64,000 nt of DNA from Arthrobacter sp. NicSoilB8 (GTDB lineage Bacteria > Actinomycetota > Actinomycetes > Actinomycetales > Micrococcaceae), in assembly GCF_019977355.1 (NCBI RefSeq), contig NZ_AP024655.1, positions 4,712,001 to 4,776,000 on the forward strand, read 5' to 3'. The position numbers were made by a program, and so were the translations under genes. The notes under the pieces are model-generated. The model did no database searches. It saw only the letters and a program-made list of their open reading frames with translations, and was not told the DNA's origin. Shown here one piece after another: positions 8,174 to 16,695 of the stretch. Every line of letters starts with the position of its first letter. Position 1 is the first letter of the stretch.

Positions 8174-9055
8174 TCAGCGACCGCGCCGCAGGTGCTCGGC
8201 ATTGAGTTCGTCGAGTTCCGCATCCGTGAGGCAGTCGAATCCGCGCGCCTCGCGTTTGTCGCTGCGGGAGAACCGGATGAACATCAGGATGATCAGCGGC
8301 AGATCGACAATTTCGCAGATGAACCACAGAACGTCCCCCGCCAGTTGCTGGTCACGCAGGGCGTCGGGGAACCAGCCGGGCGCGGACGGCGCGGCCATGA
8401 CGTGATCAAGCACCTGGCCGTTGAGGCGCAGCAGGATCCCCGGTACAGCATCGACCAGCAGCTCAATGAAGACGAACACGAATTCCAGGGTGAAAAAAGC
8501 GCTGGAACGGCGGAAGTCCGCCTCCTCGATGATCGGCAGGGCCAGCAGCAGGCCGAGCAGCGGCACCCCGACGGTCAGCAGCGCCTCGGCCGTCGGGGCC
8601 GCGCGGAGAGTGTAGAAAGCCGGCGTGAGAAAGGTCGAGAAGAGGGCGAGACCAAGCAGCGGGGCGACCATGGAATTGCTGACCAGCCGCACCGCGCGGT
8701 GCGCAAGCGCTTTGTTCAGCCGGTCGACGCCCGGCGGCGGGAGGGCAGCCCTGGCCAGGGAGATCGGTTTCCCCAAACCAACCAGCAGCGGCACCACGAA
8801 GAGCAGCAGTGAAATCTTCAGGGTGAAGGCCCACCGGAGCCCGGCGCTGTAGACGCCGGGGAATCCGCAGGTCAGCACGGTCAGGAACCCCAGGCCCAGG
8901 AGGTAGAACGCAAGTGTCCGCCACACGGGCCAGCGGTGGCCGCGTACCGCCGCGGCCCTCAGGCCGAGCGCATATAGCACCGCCGAACCGCCGATCAGGA
9001 CGGCGGCGGCCCAGTCGATCTGCCAGGCGGTGAGGAGTACATCAAGGGGCGGCAC
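8174..9055 (-). CDS. Cytochrome c oxidase assembly protein, CtaG-like
   Basis: 293 residues with about seven hydrophobic helices, fitting the caa3-type CtaG family of membrane proteins that help assemble the copper site of cytochrome oxidase. Characteristic features are the N-terminal helix starting LLTAWQIDWAAAVLIGG, the central FSTFLTPAFYT segment and the DVLWFICEIVDLPL helix near the C-terminus. A charged cytoplasmic tail ends the protein. The GTG start lies six bases after a TAACAT -10-like element (9062-9067) with no Shine-Dalgarno, suggesting a leaderless mRNA. No oxidase genes are adjacent. Convergent with the molybdopterin-enzyme gene, 15 bases away. Confidence 0.78.
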   Translation of the reverse strand: MPPLDVLLTAWQIDWAAAVLIGGSAVLYALGLRAAAVRGHRWPVWRTLAFYLLGLGFLTVLTCGFPGVYSAGLRWAFTLKISLLLFVVPLLVGLGKPISLARAALPPPGVDRLNKALAHRAVRLVSNSMVAPLLGLALFSTFLTPAFYTLRAAPTAEALLTVGVPLLGLLLALPIIEEADFRRSSAFFTLEFVFVFIELLVDAVPGILLRLNGQVLDHVMAAPSAPGWFPDALRDQQLAGDVLWFICEIVDLPLIILMFIRFSRSDKREARGFDCLTDAELDELNAEHLRRGR

Positions 9056-9090
9056 GGGCTCATGTTAGCCGCCTTTCCTTGGAAGACCCC

Positions 9091-9573
9091 TCAGCACCCC
9101 TCGAAGTCGGTAAGCACCTTGACCTTGTCCGCCGAGGCGGACAAGGGATCGAAGGTGTAGCCGATCCATTCCCGTGCGAGCCGCCGCGCCAGCTCCAGCC
9201 CCACCACGCGCTGGCCCATCGTCAGGACCTGGCAGTCGTTGGAGAGCACGGAGCGCTCCACGCTGAAGGAATCATGGGCGGTCGCGGCCCGGATGCCGTC
9301 CACCTTGTTGGCGGCAATGGCGACGCCGATCCCCGTCCCGCAGAACAGGATGGCCCGGTCCGCCTGCCCGTCCCTGATCAGTTCCCCCGCGGCGATGCCG
9401 ACATACGGGTACGGCTTAGTGAACAGCTCCGGGGCGTCGCCGCGGTTGACTCCGATGTCGATGACTTCCGAGATCCGCGGGTCCGTCCGCAGGTCCGCCA
9501 GTATCTGGTCCTTGTAGTCGACGCCGGCTTCGTCCGCGCCCACAATGATCCGGATCCCTGCGGCCGGGCTCAT
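9091..9573 (-). CDS. RpiB/LacAB-family sugar-phosphate isomerase
   Basis: 160 residues of the RpiB/LacAB isomerase family, which interconverts aldose and ketose phosphates. The active-site segment is FCGTGIGVAIAANKVDGIRAAT, with the catalytic Cys near residue 75. Its ATG overlaps the stop of the DhaKL-type kinase by 4 bases (9570-9573), so the isomerase probably acts on the kinase product. In mycobacterial D-threitol/erythrulose catabolism an RpiB-type isomerase (DerI) converts D-erythrulose 4-phosphate to D-erythrose 4-phosphate, which fits here. Pentose phosphate isomerisation is the alternative. It is the last gene of the leftward operon. Confidence 0.82.
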   Translation of the reverse strand: MSPAAGIRIIVGADEAGVDYKDQILADLRTDPRISEVIDIGVNRGDAPELFTKPYPYVGIAAGELIRDGQADRAILFCGTGIGVAIAANKVDGIRAATAHDSFSVERSVLSNDCQVLTMGQRVVGLELARRLAREWIGYTFDPLSASADKVKVLTDFEGC

Positions 9574-11327
9574 GAGCGTGCTCCGGCCGGCTGCCGCACA
9601 CCTTCAATATTCACACCGGCAAGGTGCGGACCGAACACGGTGAACACCATCGCCAGGGACGTGGCCCCCGGGTCGGGTGTGCCCACGCTCTTTTCCGCCA
9701 GGGGCCGCGCCCGGCCCTTCAGCGGGCGCAGGGCCGCGGTGGCCTGTGCCGCGGAGGTGGCTTCCCGTGCCGCTGCCGCCCAGCCGGCGTCGGCCCCGGC
9801 CCCCTCCCCGGCCAGCCGGCCGAGGGTCTCGGTAAACGGGACAAGCGCGTCCACCATGGTCTTGTCGCCGACGTCGGCCTTGCCGAGCTCGGCGATCCGG
9901 GCGGTAAAAGACGCCACTGCCGCCGCAAGTCCGGCGGCGCCCGGTGCCTGGTCGTTGCCGAGGGACTCGCCGAAGGCCCGCAGGCCGGCGCCCCACAGCA
10001 CGCCGGAGGTGCCGCCGGCGTTGTCCGCCCAGGCATCGCCGGCGGCGGCCAGGACGTCACCGGCTCCGGCACCGCGGGACTCTGCCCCCGCGGCGGCGGC
10101 ACACGCCGCATCAATCCCGCGGACCATGCCCCGCCCGTGGTCGCCGTCGCCGGCGATGGCGTCGAGGTCGCCGAGGGATTTCTCGGCGTCGTGGAGTGCC
10201 TCGCGGGCCGCGGCCAGGGCAGCGACGCAGTGGCGTGCGTAGTCACGGGAAGCATCGGCCGCTGCAAAGGATTCCGGGGCCGCCGCATCCTCGGCCAGCG
10301 CGGGCTCCTCCGCCTCGCCGCCGGGGAGCCCGGCATTCCCGCGCCGGTACGCGGGAGTCTCGGCGGGGGCGGTCCAGAGCGGTTCGAGTTCGTCGTCGAG
10401 CCAGGTGACGGTCAGTGAGACACCGGCCATGTCCAGGCTCGTGACGAGTTCGCCGACCTCCGGCATCACCAGGGTGTAGCCGGCGGCGCGAAGCAGCGGG
10501 GCGACAGTCAGCCACAGCACGAACAGCTCTTCCTGCTTCGTGGAGCCGAGTCCATTCAGGAGCACGGCGATCCGCTGGCCGGCACCGTGCGGTGTTTCCG
10601 CCAGCACACGGGCCACGAGTTCCTGGCCCAGCTCCCGTGCGGGCGGCAGTTCGGTGTCGAACAGACCGGGCTCGCCGTGGATGCCCAGGCCGAGGCCCAT
10701 CATTTTGTCCTCAAGCGTGAAGAGCGGCGCGTCGGCGCCGGGAAACGTGCAGCCGCTGAAGGCGCTGCCGATGCTGCGCGTCAGGTCGTTGGCCTTGCGG
10801 CCCAGGCGGACCACGTCAGCCAGGGGCTCGCCGGCCTCGGCGGCCGCACCCATGATCTTGAAGACCGTGAAGTCGCCCGCGATGCCGCGGCGCTTGCTGG
10901 CTTCCGACGGCGGTGCGCTGGCGATGTCGTCCATCACGAGCACGTTGTCCACCTGGATTCCTTCGGCGGCCAGCCGCTCGCTGGCGAGGCCGAAGTTCAT
11001 GACGTCGCCGGCGTAGTTGCCGTAAGTGAACACCACGCCGGCGCCGCTGTCCGCGGCCTTGGCAACGGAGTACGCCTGCTGCGCGGACGGCGAGGTGAAG
11101 ATGTTGCCGACGACGGCGCCGTCGGCCAGTCCGGTGCCGATGAGCCCGGCGAAGGCCGGGTAGTGCCCCGAGCCGCCGCCGGCCAGCACGGCCACCTTCG
11201 GCTGGCGGGGCCGGTGCCGGCGGACGGCGCCGCCGGGCACCTGGCGCACCAGGTTCGCATGGACATCGCAGAAGCCGGCGAGGGCTTCTTCGGCGAAATC
11301 GGACGGGTCGTTGAATATTCTGGTCAT
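9570..11327 (-). CDS. Dihydroxyacetone kinase-family sugar kinase (DhaK-DhaL fusion)
   Basis: 585 residues, a single-chain ATP-dependent kinase. The DhaK domain (about 1-330) contains GGGSGHYPAFAG near residue 52, where the family binds the ketose covalently through a nearby His. The DhaL ATP-binding domain (about 375-585) contains the Asp-rich metal motif AGDGDHGRGM near residue 395. The family includes glycerone kinase and the erythrulose kinases DerK/LerK. Position between a polyol-dehydrogenase-like SDR and an RpiB isomerase favours a four-carbon ketose (erythrulose) over dihydroxyacetone. It overlaps the isomerase start by ATGA, so the two are translationally coupled. Confidence 0.85.
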   Translation of the reverse strand: MTRIFNDPSDFAEEALAGFCDVHANLVRQVPGGAVRRHRPRQPKVAVLAGGGSGHYPAFAGLIGTGLADGAVVGNIFTSPSAQQAYSVAKAADSGAGVVFTYGNYAGDVMNFGLASERLAAEGIQVDNVLVMDDIASAPPSEASKRRGIAGDFTVFKIMGAAAEAGEPLADVVRLGRKANDLTRSIGSAFSGCTFPGADAPLFTLEDKMMGLGLGIHGEPGLFDTELPPARELGQELVARVLAETPHGAGQRIAVLLNGLGSTKQEELFVLWLTVAPLLRAAGYTLVMPEVGELVTSLDMAGVSLTVTWLDDELEPLWTAPAETPAYRRGNAGLPGGEAEEPALAEDAAAPESFAAADASRDYARHCVAALAAAREALHDAEKSLGDLDAIAGDGDHGRGMVRGIDAACAAAAGAESRGAGAGDVLAAAGDAWADNAGGTSGVLWGAGLRAFGESLGNDQAPGAAGLAAAVASFTARIAELGKADVGDKTMVDALVPFTETLGRLAGEGAGADAGWAAAAREATSAAQATAALRPLKGRARPLAEKSVGTPDPGATSLAMVFTVFGPHLAGVNIEGVRQPAGARS

Positions 11328-11398
11328 GGTGGGCTCTCTCGGCTGCGCGGTCTTCTGACGCTCGGTCTACTGACTCGATCTGCTATACAGCTTGGCTG

Positions 11399-12175
11399 CT
11401 AGTGGATGTGGCTTCCGCCGTTGATGTCGATGGTGGTTCCTGTGAGGTAGGCGGATTCCTCGGAGGACAGGAACGTGATGACGGCCGCGATTTCCTCGGT
11501 GCTGGCGTTGCGTCCGAGCGGGATGCCGGCGTTGATGGCCGCCTCCTGCTCCTCGGTGCTGCCCACCCGGATGTTGGTGTCCACGGCGCCGGGGGTGATG
11601 GCATTGACGGTCACGCCTGTGGCACCGATTTCTCGGGCCAGGGCCTTGGTGAAGCCCAGGATGGCCGCCTTGGCTGCGGAGTACGGGACCTTGCCGAAGA
11701 CGCCGCCGCCGCGCTGGGCCGAGACGGAGGACATGTTGACGATCCGGCCCCAGCCGCTGGCGATCATGTCCGGCAGGAACGCCTTGGTGACCAGGTAGGT
11801 TCCGGTGGCGTTCACGGCCATGACCTTGTTCCAGAGGTCCAGGGTGGTCTCCAGGAACGGCACCGGTGAGGTGATCCCGGCGATGTTGGCCAGGGCGCCG
11901 ACGGCGGGGAGATGGCCCGAGCGGACCTCGGCGGCCACGGCGTTGTACGCGGCGGTCACGGAATCCTCGTTGGCGACGTCGACCTCGTGGCCGAAGGCCG
12001 GAACGTTGAAGTCGTTGCCGATTTCAGCGGCGACCTTGGCCGATTTCTCGCCGTCGAGGTCCAGGATCACCACGGCCCAGCCCTGGCTGGCGTAGCGGCG
12101 TGCGGTGGTGATGCCGATGCCCCGGTCCGAGGTTGCCCCGGTGAGGACGGCGGTGCGCTGGATGGTGGTGCTCAT
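11399..12175 (-). CDS. SDR-family polyol/sugar dehydrogenase
   Basis: 258 residues, classical short-chain dehydrogenase. The nucleotide motif is TGATSDRGIG near the N-terminus, NIAG lies near residue 95, the catalytic Ser is in VNMSSVSAQRG and YSAAK is the catalytic Tyr/Lys pair. The C-terminal SAYLTGTTIDINGGSHIH is typical. The start is set by the ATG at 12175 rather than an upstream extension. Its place in an operon with a DhaKL kinase and RpiB isomerase suggests oxidation of a polyol such as threitol or erythritol to a ketose, comparable with the SDR DthD of mycobacteria. This substrate is inferred from context only. Confidence 0.8.
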   Translation of the reverse strand: MSTTIQRTAVLTGATSDRGIGITTARRYASQGWAVVILDLDGEKSAKVAAEIGNDFNVPAFGHEVDVANEDSVTAAYNAVAAEVRSGHLPAVGALANIAGITSPVPFLETTLDLWNKVMAVNATGTYLVTKAFLPDMIASGWGRIVNMSSVSAQRGGGVFGKVPYSAAKAAILGFTKALAREIGATGVTVNAITPGAVDTNIRVGSTEEQEAAINAGIPLGRNASTEEIAAVITFLSSEESAYLTGTTIDINGGSHIH

Positions 12176-12200
12176 GATGCTCCTTGGGTTGCTTGTTCGT

Positions 12201-12245
12201 GATTCAGATGAGGGTGATTCAGCTGAGGGTGGTTCAGATGAGGTC
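12201..12245. repeat. Triple 15-bp tandem repeat at a gene end
   Basis: Three consecutive 15-base units begin at 12201, 12216 and 12231 (consensus GATTCAGATGAGGGT, with one to four changes). The third overlaps the last codons and stop of the isomerase gene on the minus strand. Each unit carries a minus-strand TGA in the same frame, so the gene end has been copied into the spacer. Confidence 0.8.
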
Positions 12246-13058
12246 GGTGATGAAGCTGGCGGCCTTGGCGGCGGCGGCCGGGCGTTCCTCGTGGGTGACG
12301 TCGCGGGTCTCCAGTTCCAGTGAGAAGTGGCCGGTGTACCCGCCGGCCGCGAGCGCCTGCAGCCCGGCCGCGAAATCGGCGTGGCCGTTGCCGATGCTGA
12401 GATTGATGTTCCCCGGCACGGCATCGCGCAGGTGGACATGGGCGATCCGTCCCTCGTGGCGCTTGAGGTAGTCCAGGGGGTCCTCGCCGGCGGCCACGAT
12501 GTGGCTGAAGTCCATGACGATCCCGACGCCGGAACCGGCCAGCCGCTTCGCCAGCAGTTCCGCGCGCTCGAGGTTCCAGCAGAAGCGCAGGAAGTGCAGT
12601 GACTCGGTCCAGAGCTCGACGCCGAACTCCTCAGCCCGCCGCTGCGCCCCGATGAGCTGCGCGGCAATGGTGTCCAGGTCCTCGTCGGTGCCGCGGACCG
12701 GATCGTGGCCGAGGGCGCCGCAGGGCAGGACGAGGGCCCTGGCGCCGGTGCCGGCCGCGAGGGTGAGGAGGGCGTCCAGGTGCCGGTCCCGTGCGGACTG
12801 CGCGTCGGCGTCGAGGACAGCGTTCAGGTCCCCGATGTCCCCGTTGACCGAACGGACCCGCAGGCCCGAGGCGACGACGTCGGCCGTCACGGCGGCGACG
12901 GCCGCGGCGTCGAGGTCATAGGGGACGTGATCGCAGACTCCGGGGAGGGCGCCGAGGTCGATTTCCCCGAACCCCAGATCCGCGATGGTGCGCAGGGCCG
13001 TGGGCAGGTCCTGGTGGCGGAAGCTGATGGACGAGCAGCCGAGTCGGGAGTTGAACAT
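12234..13058 (-). CDS. Sugar phosphate isomerase/epimerase (TIM barrel, AP-endonuclease-2 family)
   Basis: 274 residues of the xylose-isomerase-like TIM-barrel superfamily. Likely metal ligands are Glu in VELWTESLHF, Asp/His in IVMDFSHIVAAG, His in HVHLRDAVPGN and Glu in FSLELETRD. Members isomerise or epimerise free or phosphorylated sugars (hydroxypyruvate isomerase, tagatose and apiose isomerases). As first gene of the leftward operon it probably feeds a ketose into the kinase. Transcription starts from a promoter at 13107-13135 whose spacer holds a GACTGT-CA-ACAGTC operator. The exact substrate is unknown. Confidence 0.8.
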   Translation of the reverse strand: MFNSRLGCSSISFRHQDLPTALRTIADLGFGEIDLGALPGVCDHVPYDLDAAAVAAVTADVVASGLRVRSVNGDIGDLNAVLDADAQSARDRHLDALLTLAAGTGARALVLPCGALGHDPVRGTDEDLDTIAAQLIGAQRRAEEFGVELWTESLHFLRFCWNLERAELLAKRLAGSGVGIVMDFSHIVAAGEDPLDYLKRHEGRIAHVHLRDAVPGNINLSIGNGHADFAAGLQALAAGGYTGHFSLELETRDVTHEERPAAAAKAASFITDLI

Positions 13059-13106
13059 CGTCGTTGATCCTCTGGTCGTGCCCCGGGGGCGGTAGTGATA
13101 CGGACC

Positions 13107-13200
13107 ACACTACAAAGTCGACTGTCAACAGTCAACCCTTGAAGTTGACTGTTGACATTACTTATGGCGCGGGTCACACTGGCGTATCATCTGTTAACAG
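13107..13200. promoter_or_regulatory. Divergent promoters with FadR-type operators
   Basis: Leftward promoter: TTGACT (13130-13135 on the minus strand), 17 bases, TAGTGT (13107-13112). Its spacer contains the dyad GACTGT-CA-ACAGTC (13120-13133). Further sites are the half-sites TTGACTGTTGACA (13145-13157) and the perfect palindrome CTGTTAACAG (13191-13200), directly after TATCAT (13185-13190), a possible rightward -10. CTGTTAACAG recurs exactly at the regulator gene (16645-16654), so the local FadR-type protein probably represses both directions. Confidence 0.65.
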
Positions 13201-13251
13201 TCGACAGTGTTGGCGTGGAAGCGCCGGCAGCTCTCTTCGAAAGGGATTGAC

Positions 13252-14589
13252 ATGAGCAACGAAGCTCTCACCATGCGGGGCCCGGTGCACGGCACGAAGG
13301 ATGCCCGGCGCGTCGCGATCGGCTCCAGCGTCGGCGCAGTGATCGAAACGTACGACTTCATCGGTTTCGGCACGGCGGCGGCCTTGTACTTCGGCACCGC
13401 GTTCTTCCCCACCGGCGATCCGGTAACGGGAACGCTGGCCGCGTTCGCCACCCTCGGCGTCGGCTTCGCTGCCCGCCCGATCGGCGGCATCATCGGCGGC
13501 CACCTCGGTGACAAGCTTGGCCGCAAGCCCGTCCTCGTGGCCTCCCTGATCCTCATGGGCATCGCCACCTTCGTGATCGGCCTGCTCCCGACCTACAGCC
13601 AGGTCGGCCTCCTGGCTCCGGCACTGCTCGTGTTCGTCCGCATCGTCCAGGGCCTGGCCTTCGGCGCGGAATGGGGCGGCGCCATCCTCATGAGCTACGA
13701 ACACGCACCCTGGAAGTCCAAGGGCAAGTACACCGGCATGGTCCAGGCAGGCTTCCCGGTCGGGCTGCTGCTGGCCAACCTGGTGTTCCTCTCCAGCGTC
13801 CAGCTCGGCGGCGAACTCGCCTGGCGCATTCCGTTCCTCGCCAGCATCGTGCTGGTCGTCGTCGGCCTGATCATCCGTTCCAAGGTCCCCGAGTCCCCCG
13901 TCTTCGACGAGGTCAAGGACAGCGGCGCCATTGTGAAGTCGCCCATCGTGGAGGTCCTGAAGACTGACTGGCGCAACATCGTCAAGGGCATCGGCCTCCG
14001 CATCGCCGAAACCGCGGGCTACGCCGTGTCTATCACCTACATGATTTCCTACCTGAACAGCCAGCACCTGGCCGACAAGACCCAGACGCTCGTGGCGCTC
14101 TGCATCGCCTCCGCGATCGGCATCTTCGCCACGCAGGCCTGGGCACGCCTGACCGACAGGATCGGCCGGCGCCCGCTCTACATCTGGTCCTGCGCCTTCG
14201 CGGTGGCGTTCGCCGTACCGATGTTCCTCCTGGTTAACACCGGCCTGTTCATCTTCATCATTGCCACCCTCGTGATCTCCTACGCCGTGTGCCAGAACTC
14301 GCTCGCCGGTGCCCAGGGCGCCTGGTTCCCGGAGCTGTTCCAGGCCAAGACCCGCGCCTCGGGCGCCTCGCTGGCCTACCAGATCTCGGCCATGGTCTCC
14401 GGCTTCACCCCGTTCATCACCACACTGCTGTTCGTCAGCTTCGGCTGGATGGGCCCGGCACTGCTCTTTGGCACCTACGCCGCGATCGGCCTGTGGGCCG
14501 CCGTTACCACCCGGGAAACCTGGGGCAAGCGCGAACGGAAGCTCGCGGACGAGGCCACCAAAAGCACCCCGGCCCACGTGAGCGCGTAG
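13252..14589 (+). CDS. MHS-family MFS permease (metabolite:H+ symporter)
   Basis: 445 residues with about 12 membrane helices. The first helix contains SVGAVIETYDFIGFG, typical of the metabolite:H+ symporter group (ShiA, KgtP, ProP). The MFS loop-2 motif is GGHLGDKLGRKPVL and a related RLTDRIGRRPLY repeats in the second half. AAGGGA precedes the ATG at 13252. First gene of the rightward operon, under the CTGTTAACAG operator, and followed by the two-subunit transketolase. It most likely imports the sugar, polyol or sugar acid degraded by this locus. Confidence 0.85.
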   Translation: MSNEALTMRGPVHGTKDARRVAIGSSVGAVIETYDFIGFGTAAALYFGTAFFPTGDPVTGTLAAFATLGVGFAARPIGGIIGGHLGDKLGRKPVLVASLILMGIATFVIGLLPTYSQVGLLAPALLVFVRIVQGLAFGAEWGGAILMSYEHAPWKSKGKYTGMVQAGFPVGLLLANLVFLSSVQLGGELAWRIPFLASIVLVVVGLIIRSKVPESPVFDEVKDSGAIVKSPIVEVLKTDWRNIVKGIGLRIAETAGYAVSITYMISYLNSQHLADKTQTLVALCIASAIGIFATQAWARLTDRIGRRPLYIWSCAFAVAFAVPMFLLVNTGLFIFIIATLVISYAVCQNSLAGAQGAWFPELFQAKTRASGASLAYQISAMVSGFTPFITTLLFVSFGWMGPALLFGTYAAIGLWAAVTTRETWGKRERKLADEATKSTPAHVSA

Positions 14590-14661
14590 TCACGCACCCG
14601 CGGGACGGCCGTCGACGCCCTCTCGCAGCAGCTCGACACATCACTTTTGAAAGGCAGAATT

Positions 14662-15561
14662 GTGGTTCTCACACAGGAAAAAGCAACCGGAGGCAACGCC
14701 TCCGACGTCGGGGCGGAACGCCTTGACCGGGTCACCCGTGCCGCGTTCCGGATCCGGCACCACGCCCTGAACATGGGCGAGGTCCAGGGGCAGGGCTATG
14801 TGGGCCAGGCGCTCGGCGCGGCGGACATGCTGGCGGTTGTCTACGCGGACCAGCTCCGGTTCCGCGCCGAGGATCCCCACTGGGAGGAACGCGACCGGTT
14901 CCTGCTTTCCACCGGCCACTACGCGATCGGCCACTACGCCGCCCTCGCCGAAGCCGGCATCATCCCCGTCACGGAACTGGAGACGTACGGCTCGGATAAT
15001 TCGCGGCTGCCGATGTCCGGGATGTCCACCTACACGCCCGGCATGGAAATCTCCGGCGGCTCCCTCGGCCACGGCCTCTCCATCGCCGTCGGTTCCGCCC
15101 TGGGCCTGCGGTACCAGGGCTCGGACGCCCGCGTCTACAACTTCCTCTCCGACGGCGAACTCGACGAAGGCTCCACGTGGGAAGCCGCGATGGGCGCCCA
15201 CCACCACCAGCTCGGCAATCTCACCGCCATGGTGGACATCAACGCCCTGCAGGCCGACGGGAAGACCGCCACCGTGCTGCGCACCGAGCCCGTCACCGAA
15301 AAGTGGGAGGCGTTCGGCTGGTACACCCAGCGCGTGGACGGCAACGACATCGGCGCATTGCTGGCCGCGTTCGACAACGCGGCCGCCCAGGCCGCCGCCG
15401 TCGGACGTCCCTCCGTGATCCTGTGCGACACGAAGGTGGGCCGCGGCGTTCCGCTGCTCGAGGACCGCGAAAAGGCGCACTTCATGCGCATCGAAGAACA
15501 CGAATGGCAGCTCTGCCGCGAGCAGCTGACCGCAGGATTCGAAGGAAAGGCCGCACGATGA
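14662..15561 (+). CDS. Transketolase-like subunit A (N-terminal, ThDP-binding half)
   Basis: 299 residues corresponding to the N-terminal third to half of transketolase. The ThDP/metal motif is FLSDGELDEGSTWEAAMGAH with MVDINALQADG, and LSTGHYAIGHYAALAE is the usual substrate-site region. Two-subunit transketolases of this size are known in specialised pathways, including apulose-4-phosphate transketolase AptAB. GTG start at 14662 after GAAAGG (14649-14654). Its stop overlaps the subunit B start by ATGA, ensuring equal synthesis. It would transfer a two- or three-carbon ketol unit between sugar phosphates made by the neighbouring kinase and isomerases. Confidence 0.85.
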   Translation: MVLTQEKATGGNASDVGAERLDRVTRAAFRIRHHALNMGEVQGQGYVGQALGAADMLAVVYADQLRFRAEDPHWEERDRFLLSTGHYAIGHYAALAEAGIIPVTELETYGSDNSRLPMSGMSTYTPGMEISGGSLGHGLSIAVGSALGLRYQGSDARVYNFLSDGELDEGSTWEAAMGAHHHQLGNLTAMVDINALQADGKTATVLRTEPVTEKWEAFGWYTQRVDGNDIGALLAAFDNAAAQAAAVGRPSVILCDTKVGRGVPLLEDREKAHFMRIEEHEWQLCREQLTAGFEGKAAR

Positions 15562-16550
15562 GCACCGCCACGACACCCAAGCTGAAGACCTCGGCCATGA
15601 TCGCCTCCTTCGCGGATCCGGGCCAGAAGACCGCGTCCGCGCCGTTCGGGCACGCCCTGGTCAAGGCCGCGCAGGAGGACGACAAGATCGTGGGACTGAC
15701 CGCGGACCTGGGCAAATACACGGACATGCACATCTTCGCCCAGGCCTTCCCGGACCGCTTCTTCCAGATGGGCATGGCCGAGCAGCTGCTCTTCGGCGCC
15801 GCGGCCGGCCTGGCGGAGACGGGCCTGGTCCCGTTCGCCTCCACATACTCGGTGTTCGCCGCCCGGCGCGCCTACGACTTCCTGTGCCTGGACGCCGCCG
15901 AGCCGAACCTCAACGTCAACATCGTGGGCGGCCTCCCCGGACTGACCACCGGCTACGGCCCCAGCCACCAGGCGACCGAGGACATGGCGATCTTCCGCGG
16001 CATGCCCAACCTGACCATCGTGGATCCGTGCGACTCACTGGACATCGAGCAGGCCGTCCCCCAGCTGGCGGCCAGCGAGGGCCCCACGTACCTGCGCCTG
16101 CTGCGCGGCAACGTCCCCACCGTGCTGGACGAGTACGACTACACGTTCGAACTCGGCAAGGCGAAAGTCCTCCGCGGGGGCACCGACGTCGTCTTCATTT
16201 CCAGCGGCCTCATGACGATGCGGGCGCTGCAGGCTGCCGAGGCGCTGGCGGCCCACCATGTGGATGTCGCCGTCGTCCATGCCCCCACCATCAAGCCGTT
16301 CGACGCCGCGACGGTCCTCGCCGAGCTGAACACCGACCGTCTCGCGGTGACGCTGGAAAACCACAGCGTGGTGGGCGGCCTTTTCGAGACCGTCGCCTCG
16401 GCGGTGGTCACCGCTGGACTCGGCAAGCGGGTGGTGCCGGTGGCGCTGCCCGATGAGTTCCTCGACGCCGGCGCGCTGCCCACCCTGCACGAACGGTACG
16501 GGCTCTCGGTTCAGCGGATCGTCGCCAAGGTCCTGGCCGAACTGGGCTAG
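15558..16550 (+). CDS. Transketolase-like subunit B (C-terminal half)
   Basis: 330 residues with the pyrimidine-binding domain of ThDP enzymes (GLTADLGKYTDM, MGMAEQLLFGAAAGLAETG with the conserved Glu, TYSVFAARRAYD) and the C-terminal transketolase domain (SSGLMTMRALQAAEAL). It completes the active site with subunit A, whose gene it overlaps by 4 bases. Related splits are found in apiose catabolism and in DXS-like sugar pathways. A second housekeeping transketolase is expected elsewhere, so this pair is probably pathway-specific. A short GC-rich direct repeat (GGCCGGACCGGGCC) follows the stop. Confidence 0.85.
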   Translation: MSTATTPKLKTSAMIASFADPGQKTASAPFGHALVKAAQEDDKIVGLTADLGKYTDMHIFAQAFPDRFFQMGMAEQLLFGAAAGLAETGLVPFASTYSVFAARRAYDFLCLDAAEPNLNVNIVGGLPGLTTGYGPSHQATEDMAIFRGMPNLTIVDPCDSLDIEQAVPQLAASEGPTYLRLLRGNVPTVLDEYDYTFELGKAKVLRGGTDVVFISSGLMTMRALQAAEALAAHHVDVAVVHAPTIKPFDAATVLAELNTDRLAVTLENHSVVGGLFETVASAVVTAGLGKRVVPVALPDEFLDAGALPTLHERYGLSVQRIVAKVLAELG

Positions 16551-16635
16551 GGCCGGACCGGGCCAGGGCCGGACCGGGCCGGAACGAGAACCGCCGCGTG
16601 CGGGAGCGGCTGCTGCCGGCCCCGCGCGTGTGCCG

Positions 16636-16672
16636 TACCATCAACTGTTAACAGACCAACTGTAAACAGTTG
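16636..16672 (+). promoter_or_regulatory. FadR-type regulator operators at its own promoter
   Basis: TACCAT (16636-16641), a possible -10, is followed by the perfect palindrome CTGTTAACAG (16645-16654) and by CAACTGT-AA-ACAGTTG (16657-16672), a perfect 7-2-7 dyad. The same core occurs at 13120-13133 and 13191-13200. This is the strongest evidence for autoregulation and for a single regulon. Confidence 0.65.
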
Positions 16673-16695
16673 ACCACTGACAGTGAGGACACACC

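Noticed and set aside
12201..12245. CRISPR-like repeat array
   Set aside because: Units are directly adjacent with no spacers and no cas genes are near.
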